Under the pieces are notes generated by a model. The model worked only from the letters and a program-made list of their open reading frames with translations, was not told where the DNA came from and did no database searches. Both the position numbers and the translations under genes were made by a program. Source: Entonaema liquescens (lineage: Eukaryota > Ascomycota > Sordariomycetes > Xylariales > Xylariaceae). Taken from it: DNA of 64,000 bases. Below, piece after piece: positions 34,986 through 46,500 of the stretch (positions within the stretch are counted from its first letter, which is position 1; each line of letters opens with the position of its first letter). Location of the stretch: contig CADCSX010000009.1 in NCBI GenBank assembly GCA_902805475.1, forward strand, positions 2,046,001-2,110,000. Direction: 5' to 3'.

Positions 34986-37441
34986 ATGGTAAATATTCAC
35001 GCCAAGTAATAGTAACGTATCCTAACAGCACTTTCAGGTACGCAGACCATACACACTAGGGATGAGGGAGCACGCCTCAGGGCAACCCATAGAACCTGTT
35101 GCCTCCATGAGGGAAGATGTAGCTCTGAGCATACATCATATACCATCACACGATGGGTTGATCGTTCGAGTGCAGCCACCGAACAAGCCGGTAGATGGTA
35201 AACTTCGGCATGTCCCCTGTGATATCGTTCTAGTCATAGACGTTTCTGGTAGCATGCAAGCGCCGGCTCCTGCGAAGATGGAAGGAAATGATGGAAAACC
35301 AAGTCCTGAGCATTTCGGCCTGTCAATTCTTGATATGGTGAAGCATGCTGCACGCACGATCCTGAGCACGCTGGACGAAGGCGATAGACTTGGCATCGTA
35401 ACGTTCAGTAGAGAAGCACGGGTGGGTTTCTAACATACTATGGAGTGTATATCTCCCTACTAATCGAGCTTGGATCGTGGATAGGTGATTCAGAAGTTGC
35501 TATCGATGACGCCTGAGAACAAAAGTCAGGCTCAGAAGAACATCGAAGCAATGAGAGCCGACAGCGTAACCAATCTCTGGCACGGAATCCGGGAAGGAGT
35601 CAATCTGTTTGACGGAGAGGAGAATACAGGGCGCGTGCCCGCAGTCATGATATTAACGGATGGATTACCGAATTACTTGTACTTCTTAGACACACCCTTT
35701 TCTTATAACTGAGTCCCGCTAACATTGCTCGTAGGTGTCCTGCTCAAGGCTACGTCCCTAAGATACGGAGCACCTGGGAAGCTCTTCCGGCAACTCTTCA
35801 TACATTTGGGTTTGGTTACGAGATAAGATCGGGACTACTGAAGTCTATTGGAGAGATTGGCGGCGGCAACTTTTCTTTCATCCCCGACGCCGGCATGATA
35901 GTATGAACCCTTAGTTTGATTAGTAGATGTTAGCTAACAAGATATAGGGGACCGTTTTTGTCCATGCGGTTGCTCATCTTCAAACGACGTACGCCACGAG
36001 ATGTGTACTTCAACTAACCAGCCCCAAGGGTACTCGCTTGAGAACGACAGCGGGCAAAGTGATTGATGAACAAGAACAAGAGGAAGCGGACGGTAATAGA
36101 CTTGTCATCAAGCTAGACAATTTACAATATGGCCAGTCTCGAGATATATATCTTGAGAATATCGACAGCCAAGGCTGTAGAGCCAGATTTGATTCTTCTG
36201 TAGAGGAAGATGATATTGTAGGAGTGCTTAGATACGCACAGATGAGAGCCCCTGAGTTCTGTGTTATGGGATACGGTGCCGCAACCGATGCCCACATCCT
36301 CCCTGAGTCTCAAATTGCCTACCATCAGAGCCGATCGATGATATGCGAATTCCTTTCTTCTTTATTCCCACTACAACCGGATGGAGAATACGAGACTCGC
36401 AAGGATATCAACCCATTCCAGTACCAGACAGAGTTCTGGGAGCTGCTAAACAATATCCCTGCCAGGCTCTTTGACGATGATCACAACAGATCCCTGATGG
36501 CGGATCTTGTGGGCGACACCCCATCCGGCCAGGTAAATCTGGCTCTATCCAAACATGAATATTTTAGTCGATGGGGGTGCCATTACTTCTTTAGCTTGTG
36601 GAATGCGCATTCGAAACAGCTGTAAGTCTCCCTTGTCAGAAGTTATTATCAAAAGCCAGGAGAAAAGCGGTTACCATCTTCTCTCGATGACTGACAACTT
36701 CCCAGATGCAATTCCTTTAAGGACCCGGGCCCTCTGATGTACAATCAGAATCCGTTCTTCGCTAAATGTAGAGACGCCCTTGACAAAGCCTTCGATACCA
36801 TACCGCCACCAAAGCAATCGTGTCCTAGGGTCGCTACCACTAAATACATAGATATGTCTCGGCTCAATAGCAGATCAGCGCCTTGCTTCACGGGCTCGAG
36901 CAAGGTCACACTGGCTAGCGGTCGAAAGGTGCCTGTTCGCAGCCTACGTAAAGGCTCGCGCGTGCGCACGCCTGTCGGGAGCAGAAGCGTCGCGGCCGTA
37001 GTGAAGACATTCGTCCATGGGACTGCGATGTGCAAAATTGGCGACCTCACCATCACGCCCTGGCATCCGATCCGGGTCGATAACGTAACCGCCAGATGGG
37101 CTTTTCCCGCCGAACTATTGATTGAGTTAGAGCATGCCCGAGTTGTGACCTACTCCGGAGACATCTACTCAGTACTCCTCCAACCGGACCACAACACCGA
37201 GGCCCACGCTTTGGAGATAGGGGGTGTCTGGGTGGTTGCGCTGGGTCACGGTGTGGTAAAAGGAGATGATATCCGCTCACACCGGTTTCTGGGAGACTAT
37301 GGAAAGGTAATGAGATCCATTGCGACATTATCACAAGGAAAAGATGGTACTGCGCTCTCTAGAGGGGTGGAAAGACGGGGTAGTGATGGTTCGGTTTGCG
37401 GATTTAAAAAAATATTTGCCGTAAGTTTAACAAGTACTTAG
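34986..37441 (+). CDS. VWA-Vint (von Willebrand A plus Hint-type) protein, five to six exons
   Basis: Firm exons are 35062-35421 (or from 35038), 35485-35678, 35735-35900, 35948-36621 and 36706-37441, with introns of 63, 56, 47 and 84 bases. The protein is 709 residues from the ATG at 35062. The VWA domain has a metal-ion site DVSGS (D60, S62, S64), T149 in SVTNLW, and D179 in ILTDG. A linker of the Vwaint type follows. The Vint/Hint domain begins at C525 (PCFTGSSKVTLASGRKVPVRSL) with TPWHPI and VVALGHG further on, then GDYGKV and VCGFK. Hint domains descend from self-processing inteins and hedgehog proteins, and the catalytic Cys is retained. A well-formed 49-base intron (34989-35037, GTAAAT, CTAAC, TTTCAG) precedes the gene and would join a lone ATG (34986-34988) in frame to nine more residues, so the true start may be there. 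No signal peptide is seen. Confidence 0.88.
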
Positions 37442-37741
37442 ATCTACTTATCTAGGACTACCTACCTAGTGATGTAAGAATAAACCAAAAATTTAGGAAC
37501 TATTCGGCCTGGACTTGATCTCCCCCCCTAAATTCTCATAAGACCCTTTCCTTGAATAGGTAGTACCGGCTCCCTCGACACAATGGGGATACAATATGGA
37601 TTTGTCATATTAGGATCTCGAAAGTTATGGTTCCTCGGGATCTATTACACTAGAAGGATTCTGCTTGGTATCACTATCCCCGAACACGGCTTCCATATGC
37701 TCACTGGCCTACTGACCAGATTTTAGCCAAGCTTGCATTAC

Positions 37742-39058
37742 TTATCTCTTGAATAGAGAGGCTAAGGGGCTGTTGTTGAAATAATCCCGGTCCATCTGCC
37801 ATCCCTTTATAATCCAATCCCTCCCGATTCTCATCGCATCGGTGACTTTATCCAATGGGAACTGCAGAGGAGCAGTTGGAGCTCGTCTAGTGTACCAGCC
37901 GATCAACTGAACACCTGCATGGATGGCAGTGCGGAAGGCCAGCTCGTCATCTAGCTCCCCGTATCCTTGAATGAACCCCTCAATAGCGGATAAAGCACCG
38001 TCGGTTTGGAAGAAATGCTTCCGTTCATACATGTCGCCGACTATCTGCCCAATATCGTATGCGCGATGGCCGAATTGGGCAGATTCCCAGTCGACGATGA
38101 AGAGCTTGGCACTACTTGAATGTCGAGTGCTGAGTGATGGATCACTTGGAAGTAGGACACTGTGTTCGTTAATCTGCCTGTTTACAGTTGTAGGAACTAA
38201 AACCAGAAAAGATGAAGTACGTACTTTCCCGTCCAAAGGTCGCCATGTATGAATCCCCAGTGCTCGCCCCTATCTTCGTCTCGGGATGTCTTTTTAAACT
38301 CGTTTGTCGCAGCATCTTTGACTTCCTCTAGAACTTGTCGATGTCCCTCAACTAGATCGGGAAAGTGATTTTCAAGAACCTTTAAGAAACTATCATAGGT
38401 AATAGTGTATTTTAACTTCCGCATAGGTTCATTATCACCAATGGTCTTCAACTCGGCGTTCTGGGTAGAGGTCCATATGTGGAATGAACGCAGCCAAGAT
38501 CCTATACCATAACCAATAGATGCTGCAACCGGCGCTGTGAGAACAGTATTCGCAGTTGGCGATACCAAGATATTCTTTAAATCGACTGCCGCGGGGAAGT
38601 CTTCTAATACTTGAATGCTTGCATCGCGGATGAAGAGGTATAGCCGAGGTGCCTTAACAGCCGTCGTACTAGAATGGAAGCTGTTTAGCGCATGGAGCAT
38701 GGACTCCTCGTAAAACTGGACAGCATCGTGTAATCTTGTGTTAGTCTTTCCCTTCTTATTGGAAGCGTGGTGGAAGCTTCTAATAGGGGTAAGAAACACA
38801 TACAGCACGTGATGCGTCGAGGGGAAAGTCTTTATTGACAGCAGCAAAGTCCGTCGAGTGTTTAATAATAACCGTTGTTTTGGTACTTAAGTCTCCGTCG
38901 TCAGCATGAATGGGACTGACTAGCTCCCCACGAAATACAAAGTTCGTAGTTCCATTTGTTAGCTGAATCAGCGAGGAGCAAGCATAGGACGTCCCTGAAA
39001 GTTCCCGTAAAATTTCGGAGATAATCACATCTTTCTCTGCTTGACTAAGTGGCGCCAT
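37742..39058 (-). CDS. APH-family phosphotransferase (kinase-like fold), three exons
   Basis: Exons are 39058-38804, 38715-38225 and 38159-37742, giving 387 residues. Intron 2 has two possible acceptors. The one leaving exon 3 at 38159 gives HGDLWTGNVLLPSD (242-255), restoring the canonical HxDxxxxN catalytic loop; the nearer one would replace the Asn by Lys. The metal-binding Asp is in LFIVDWE (D272). Other family landmarks are GTTNFVFRGEL near the N-terminus (glycine-rich nucleotide loop), VLEDFP and FGHRAYDIGQIVGDMYE. The fold is that of aminoglycoside phosphotransferases, choline kinases and methylthioribose kinases. In fungi these are large families with mostly unknown substrates, so resistance or choline kinase function should not be assumed. 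It converges with the VWA-Vint gene with 300 bases between them. Confidence 0.88.
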
Positions 39059-40413
39059 GCTCTTGGAATATAGACGATACTACGTGTGGATTGTATTTGA
39101 AAAGTAGTATATTGTTGACACGCGGGGTAGAAACAGACTAGGAAGCTTAAATGATACAATCAAGCTGATTGATGGCACAACAGATCCATGTTCTTATGTA
39201 AGGTAGATGCCTAGTATAGGTAGGTATGATTTCATATCATTGGTTTCATTTGGTTCTGTTGCTGTTTAACTGAGCAACGTAAATAATACACGACTAAGAA
39301 GACGCCTTGTAAGTTGACGCGCCCTCTTCGGACCTTATTGTCACACGTTCTCATTTTGATGTTGGGTATAGATGTAGATCAGTCATAAAACAGGGGCTCC
39401 TTGCCCAAATCTAGAAGAGATCTTACTGGTGGTACTGGAACTCAGGCTCTAATGCCATGGGGCTCTAGAAGCAGCCGAAAATAAAGATACCTTACATAGG
39501 TTAGTATTCAAAGACGTTAAGAGGCGAATATACGACACGGTTCAACTATACAAGATACATTCTAGTGTAATTGGCTAAGGCAAAATGCCATACCTAATTT
39601 CAACATCGCTACTTCAAAAGTCTCGTTGTGCCACATTAAGTATGAACAATATTTCGAAGATTTCTCCTTTCTGATTACATTAGGCAAAAACAAGTTGTCT
39701 ACCTAATCATAGGAGCTGAACATACGGAGGTAGTGTTAAATTGTCGGTGATATCAAGCATCAAAGACGCAAAAAAGGAGCGCCAAAATAGGGCCGTAGCT
39801 TTACCTAACGCGCCCTATCTCTTGACAAATGGAGCTCCTGGAAACTGCTATTCTTAGAATACTACTCGATGCTATAAGGAAGCCGTATAAATCTACCTTT
39901 TCTTATAACCACCCAAGTCTCTCTACCAAGGAATACCGGATGTTGCTTGGGCAAAGCAGGGGGTACCTAAGAGGTACTTAAGGTAGGTATTAAACTAATA
40001 ATATGCTTCATAATTTGGACTTAGTTGACAGCGTTAAGATGACCTTTGAGTCATGCATAGACTCGCATCTAAATGAGTTTCATATGATTGTTTCCCGGTG
40101 AGTCATGGGTATTACCTCCATATGGGCTAATCTAGCTCCGACTGATACTTGTTTGGGTAAGAATTTCCGACTACACGATGTAAAAAGTCGCCGAGATGAC
40201 ATACTCATAAATGTTGATATATAAGCATTACGGAAATAGGTATGCTGATATAAGCGTTGATGATGTAGGGTATGAATATAAGTCTTAACTCGCTAAATCG
40301 AGAATGTAATGGTTATCACCGAGCAGACACCACCAACACTAAGCTATAACGTTACGTCTACTTGAATCCCACCCACTTGGAATATCGCATATCCGGAGCT
40401 CTACGTAATCACA
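39059..40413. other. Intergenic region between divergent genes
   Basis: This holds the promoters of the APH-family and ketopantoate-reductase-like genes. Several TAGGTA motifs occur (39215-39230, 39970-39990). No further gene supported. Confidence 0.55.
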
Positions 40414-41451
40414 ATGACCGAGGCTTCAATTTCTCGGATTCTGATCGTTGGCGCTGGGTCTATGGGAGTTCTCACAGGCTATCATCTAAGTCTCGCTGGA
40501 GCTGATGTGACATTTCTCATCCGCCCACATCGTGCGAAGGCGCTAGATAATCCTCAAATACTCTATTGCTATGACGATAATCAGTTGAAAGAATATAAGC
40601 GTTACCGTTACATTACCAACCCGTCCTTGATAATCGGGTCAAACTACGACTACATCATTATTGCACTTGATGGCGCATCTTTGCGGAACGAGGCAGGATT
40701 AGACCTAGTGAAGGCGATAGGTGACGTCGCGCGGGAGACAAATACGAAAGTCGTTCTCGGTGCTATATTCTTTGACTTACGCGCTTGGTTTCTTCAGACC
40801 TCAGGATTGGCGGACGAGCAAGTAACTAATGGGCATATCGATATTCATGCCTATTCCACGAAGGCTTTAGCTATGCCATTAGAGGCTTCGTCGGATATAA
40901 AACTCATTGAAAAGGCCGACTTCGCTTACACAGACAAGCTAGACACCGGTTTTACTGTCGACGACAGCTCCCTTGCCGTTGCGAATGGATTCGCGGAGAT
41001 CTACAATGCCAGCGGAATTTCGCGCTGCGCTGTCAAGCCCGCATTAGAATGCGCCGTCGCCATAAACCCCTTATTTCCTGTTTTTGCGGCATGCGAGCTA
41101 ATGGGCTGGCCTAAATTCAAGGATATCGGCAACAACGAGATATGGAGCCTCGTGACCGCATCAGTGAAGGAGATCCAGGAGCTTGATATTCATGGGGAGC
41201 TGGGTAAGGAGGCAGCTAGAACGACAACCGAGGTTGGGCTTGCTGCGTCGTTAGCGGCGTGGGAGAAGCATATGCTTCCGTTCGATTTACAGGCGTTCAA
41301 CCGTTTTCATCACGGTGAGAAGTTAAGGGCCCAGGGTAGAGGACATTTGCAAGCTTGCATTTCCTACGGCACAGCTGAGGGCAAGCCAATGTTGGCGCTT
41401 AAAGAATTGTTACGACGTGTTCAAGAACAGGGGGTTGCTGTTGCCGAATGA
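40414..41451 (+). CDS. Ketopantoate reductase-like (ApbA/PanE) oxidoreductase
   Basis: A single exon encodes 345 residues. It opens with a Rossmann loop ISRILIVGAGSMGVLTGYHL (GAGSMG at 13-18), the characteristic N-terminal NADPH site of ketopantoate reductases. VTFLIRPHRAKAL follows at the end of the second strand, where an Arg contacts the NADP phosphate. The helical C-terminal domain carries NPLFPVFAACELMGWPKF near where the family has its ASMLQD-type segment, which is not conserved here. The lack of a clear substrate-side Lys/Asn/Ser set suggests a relative acting on another 2-oxo acid or metabolite, not the biosynthetic PanE itself. The ATG is the first in frame. Confidence 0.82.
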   Translation: MTEASISRILIVGAGSMGVLTGYHLSLAGADVTFLIRPHRAKALDNPQILYCYDDNQLKEYKRYRYITNPSLIIGSNYDYIIIALDGASLRNEAGLDLVKAIGDVARETNTKVVLGAIFFDLRAWFLQTSGLADEQVTNGHIDIHAYSTKALAMPLEASSDIKLIEKADFAYTDKLDTGFTVDDSSLAVANGFAEIYNASGISRCAVKPALECAVAINPLFPVFAACELMGWPKFKDIGNNEIWSLVTASVKEIQELDIHGELGKEAARTTTEVGLAASLAAWEKHMLPFDLQAFNRFHHGEKLRAQGRGHLQACISYGTAEGKPMLALKELLRRVQEQGVAVAE

Positions 41452-41798
41452 TAGGCAATATAGACATTCCTACGCAATGTAGGGTATCCGATGCCTTAGG
41501 TACTTCCAACACCATACCGCAATCGTTCAGGTTAATAGTAGTTATATACATAGTCTATCTTAGAATATGATAGATGTATGATACTCTTAGGCCTGTATAG
41601 TTCTTAGAGGAAGTATTCCGTTCCATCCTCTTGATTTTTAGTTGGATCTCTCTTTTCCTGGGAGTCTCAGACAGAACCCGTAACAGCCTCATGCAATGTC
41701 GAAAAAAACCTACACGCCCAGGAGGATGTAATTTTATTGTCTAGTATCATATGGTCGCCCATTTGGTCCATCAAAGTAACTATCCAGAGTTTGACTGG
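41452..41798. other. Short intergenic region between convergent genes
   Basis: 3' flanks of the ketopantoate-reductase-like gene and the sugar transporter. No gene, repeat or RNA seen. Confidence 0.6.
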
Positions 41799-43568
41799 TT
41801 AAGGGGTAAGGGGATCAGGGTCCTGTTTGGCGAGCTTTTTGGGTAACACCACGACGGGATTATTGGGGAGCAAAATCTCTTCTATATGCCGCTGCCGAAT
41901 GTCCTTACTTATAACCCCGAATACTATATCCATCTGTTCGAGTGATCGATCTTTGGTTTCCGGAAGTACGCTTGCGAAAAGGGCGGCAGCAATATTACAC
42001 GCCGCAAAGACCTGAAGAATGTTAAATATAATTCTCCAAAGTAGTAGAGCAACAAATAACCTACCATCCATGTCTTCCACCCAATCTCAAGTATAGCTAA
42101 TGGCGTGATCTTAGACACGACAAAGTTCCATAGCCATATATTCGCTGCTCCAAACGCCATACCATAGTCTCTGATCCGGAGTGGGAAGATCTCACCGATA
42201 TACACCCATTGCAACGGACCCCAAGAGAGAGAATACGCAACAACATACAAATAGATTAGCGCCATCATTCCTTGTGCAGATGGTGATCCGGCCCCATTAC
42301 CAGAGGCAGTCGGAGGACGTGTGACCAAGACAGCCCCTAGCGTGAAGAGCAGCACTCCCATTAAGAAGCTCCCCCCTATTAGAAGGTCTTTCCGGCGGAA
42401 GAACTGGACCCCACCAACCACGAAGACGATGGTCGAAATGAACTTGATACAGGTAAAGATTCCCGATGCCATGAGTGCTGAGTTTTGACCTGTATATCCT
42501 ATTTGTGCGAATACTACCGGCGCATAGTATAGAATTGCGTTATGCCCGCACCACATTGCGAAGAAGCCAACCGTAAGAGCCCATAATAGACGTATGAAAT
42601 TCCTCCGTTCAAATATCTCGCGAATTGTACGACCCCTTGAAATGGCCATCTCCTCTTGAATCTGAGCACGTATTTCAGCTATCTCTTCAATGATTTCAGG
42701 CGAATCAGCGATGGCAGACCGAAGATGGCAGAGACTCTGTGCTGCCTCGTCATAGCGGGCTTGCCTTGCTAACCAACGGGGAGATTCGGGTAGAAAGTAG
42801 GACGAAATCAACACGATGGCCGCTAGGATAATCTGGAGTGAAAGCGGAGTGCGCCATTGGACTGATGTAGGTTTTAGGTGTAGACTACACCCATAAGTTG
42901 TCCAATATGCTGACCAACGATAGTTATTTAGTTATCACCTTTCCGAACAAGCTATAAGAAACATTTGAAATTCAATAAGAGAAAATGAAGCTGAATTCTA
43001 AGAAAACAAGTACTAACCTAGCATCCCCCCACTAACAAGAAACATCTCAAACAAGGACATCTAGAAACATATTTCAGTTATATTTCAACCGCATATCATA
43101 ACGGATTCATGCGCTCACCATTATGCCACGGAATTCCTTCGGGGCACACTCAGCAACAAAGACGGGAGCAACATTTGAGATCACTCCAACGCCGAGTCCC
43201 GCAACTACTCGTCCACCATAAATCGTTCCCAAAGTTGGCCCTGAAGCGACGACTTGCAGTAATCCCCCTAGTAAGAACAAGGAGCCTGCAATGGCGAGCA
43301 GAGACCTGCGACCGATGAACCTAGCGACAAGAAGCGGTAATAGGGCCCCAAAGAAAGCCCCAGCATTAAGAAGCGCGACAACGTTTGATGAAGCATTAGT
43401 ATATTCAACTGCCGATGCGGTCAGGTTGAACTGTTCCTTGAAACTACCCAGCGCGACAACTCCACCAGCTATACCCGTATCGAATCCAAATAGGACCGAA
43501 CCTATATTGACGGTCGCCGACACTCCAAAGGCAACCCTATGTTTCTTCAATACTGCTAGGTTGAGCAT
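41799..43568 (-). CDS. MFS sugar porter (hexose/quinate-type transporter), four exons
   Basis: Exons are 43568-43119, 43060-43018 (only 43 bases), 42909-42065 and 42011-41799, with introns of 58, 108 and 53 bases, giving 516 residues. Family landmarks are GFDTGIAGGVVAL in helix 1, the loop RFIGRRS, GGRVVAGLGVGVISNVAPVF (second sugar-transporter signature), EFRGIM, PESPRWL after helix 6 and PETKDRSLEQMD after helix 12. Twelve hydrophobic segments are expected, placing it in the plasma membrane as a proton-sugar symporter. The helix-7 motif, usually QQxxGxNAxxYY, reads AMWCGHNAILYYAP here, so the two conserved glutamines are replaced. This may shift substrate from hexose to another polyol or acid. 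Confidence 0.92.
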
Positions 43569-46500
43569 ATCGTATATTGCGAGGGCTTTGCTCCGCTGTT
43601 ATTGGGTAGAGATTCTCGAGAATGAACATACCAGAATGACTGAAGTCAAAGTAGATTATGTGGGGATGAATTACTGTAGCATTATAGGCTCTGAACTTAT
43701 CCGAGGTTTTATTCGTGGCGTAATAAAGCAATTGTCTTACTTGCAGGACAGACATGTTACGGGGAAATGCCAATAGCCAGCCCAGTAACGACGCACTGAT
43801 ATGACAGAGACTACTATGTAACCTAGGCACCTACGCAGTCAGCATTCCGTATTGGTACACCCGCCTTCCAATGATTATCTGTATACATAGTTGGGCATCT
43901 TATTAGATACTGCGTCAGATAATTAAACAGAGTCGGCCAATATGTCTTCGTGCTTCTGGTTCACCTTACACGTGTACCAACTAGTAAATATCCTACCAAT
44001 GGAGGATCTATTCGAGAGTGCACATATGCTACACATAGTCCTGGCGACAGTCTCTATGTTCAGATCAGACTACAACAAGCAATCACAAGGAATGACCATT
44101 TTAGAGAACGCTATACCGGCCAGCGCAATCCTAAGCCCTTCGCCTCTCTTAACCCATGGCGCCAACCTTCAGTTCATCAAAAGGAATAACGAAGGTATAA
44201 GCACACGTACGCGTTTCATAGCGAAAGGTATAATTATATCGTATTATGTATAGATGCGAACAGGCAGAACAGGTCTATACCTATAAGTACACACCGCAAA
44301 TGCGTATGAGCTAACTAGACCACTAATATTGCTGGAACCCCTTTATCTTAGGTAGGAACCAAGAAATAGGTTCTATGGTATTTACACCTCAATCTCCGCG
44401 AAATGTTTACTGCGCATGGTGGCTCTTGTGTTGGACAAGACACTTGAAATAATTTGAGGCTTATAAAATCGCAATGGGCCACCTGGTTACTACTGAGCAT
44501 AGGCACTTGATGTGAGTTTTCCATTTTCCATTTCTCCATTTCAATCATTGGACTTAGGCAATGATTCTACTGAAACCGCAACGGGAAAATTCCGCATTCA
44601 GTAAAGCCAACAAAGTAGACGAATGGATCGCTAAAAAAAAGCCATCGATGATACTTAGTATCTGTGTTAAGCTGTTTCTACGTTCAGTCCATCAATTTAT
44701 GGAGTGGCTAACCGAGTCGGAAGGCCTGGTGATAAGCAGGTAGGTAGGCAGGTTACACTTCAAATCTACCTAATTATATTATGAGACGAAGCATTCACAA
44801 ATCCACTGGTGGAACCCTCAGAGTAACTTATTGATTATAAAGGATATAATAGTTATGTGTTCAGTCGAATTGAAGAAACTTGATTTCGAGGGAACAGGCA
44901 GTCGGCTTATTTTACTGTCACAAATGGCATGTAACGGGCACAGGACGTTTTGGTAAACTGAGGCCAACTTTAAATAGGCTTAATTATACGAAATAACTCT
45001 TAAACCACCTAATTGATCATCGAGGTTTGGATTCTCCGGCTTTCGAGCCATATAATCAAGACTGGCATTGGCGTGAGACCATCCTAGAGTTGAAATTAAT
45101 GTGCAGCAGACATGAGGTTCAGATGGCATCCTGCGGGGAGAGTTATTTCTCCACGGACCAATGGTTTGAAAACAGAAACTCGGGATTGGACTCTAGAGGA
45201 TTGTGAGTGGCAGGTTCTCCGAAGGGTGGCGCAATATTGAGGGCTTTGGTCTTTTTTGGGTAAAGACAGTGGGAATTCACTACAATGGTCCGTTCCATAT
45301 GAACAATATATGTATTACTTGTAAATGTATTGTTGGTGGGTGTTTTTCGAAGTTGTTGAATGTTTTTAATATCTTTTCACGGGAGTTTAGTTGCACCTCT
45401 TTTTCTTCGAAACGCTGCTGGCATTATTTTTCAGCCCAACACCTTCGGGTGCCGAGCAATATTCTAGGCAAAGCCAAATGACTCCTTTCGAATCCTAAAA
45501 AATTTTACCTGCTTTTTCACCTTGAACTATTTGGGCTATTAGGGGCTAGAACTAAGTTAGGTACTTAACCTGTCTGGATCTGGTGACTGCATCACTGGAT
45601 TCGGGAGGGCCTCTATTCTATTCGTAATACGTGGGGGATTTCAAGCGATTGGTCATTGTTATTTCCAATATATTTTGATATTAGGTACGTAAGGTGCTTC
45701 GTACAGCTGTGGAGAATGTGGACACAATTATAGAAATAGAGAGTGATTTTGATATCATAATCAACTATTACCTGTTTCTGAGCAGCGTCAAGTTCAGCCG
45801 TACACTTCACACCATGTTTATTTGCACATTTTGAGCTGAACCAACTATTTGTGGCATTTCAGGTCTTTACATTGGTCTTAGTGCTATTTTGCGGTAATAA
45901 GTTGTGGTTCTGTACCATCTTGGGCGGAATTCCAGGGGTCAAATGTAGAACCTTGATGGTCAGCGCCATGGACTTTTAAACCCTGAAAGTTCCTCATCAG
46001 TCATCTAGACTTTCTCCCACTGCTATCATAAATAGGATAATCTCAATCAGTTGGAGAAAAATGAATTCACTTTGTTGCAGCAAATATGTGTTGTCACCCT
46101 CGAAGTGTTAGTGACACCACCAACAGGCCGTCCTCGGGATTCTCACGCGAAAATAACGTAAGAAAAGAAATACGACCGAAGGCAATGTTACATGACCATG
46201 CCACATGCGAATTAAGCAGCCCGAAACAGACCCAGCTTCTAGATTCTGACCTAGTCCATCCCACATCGACGTCTTTGAGCCGGCTCTTTCCAGCTATCTA
46301 CAGGCAACCCTGGAAAACATCCCGCGTCCTCAGTCAGGTTGGAATCAGCAGATCGAGCTAAAATTCCAAGTAAATATGTTGTATCTTACCGCCCGGCTTT
46401 GCCGTATGAACATGGACAAGATGCCTCCAGGAGCCAGTAAACCTTGCGATCCGAGACGACTGACTCATACTACCTAGGAACCCACGATAGCACACTGTGT

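Noticed and set aside
38160..38177. Nearer acceptor for intron 2 of the APH-family gene
   Set aside because: It would replace the catalytic-loop Asn of HGDLWTGN by Lys; the acceptor 18 bases further restores the family motif.
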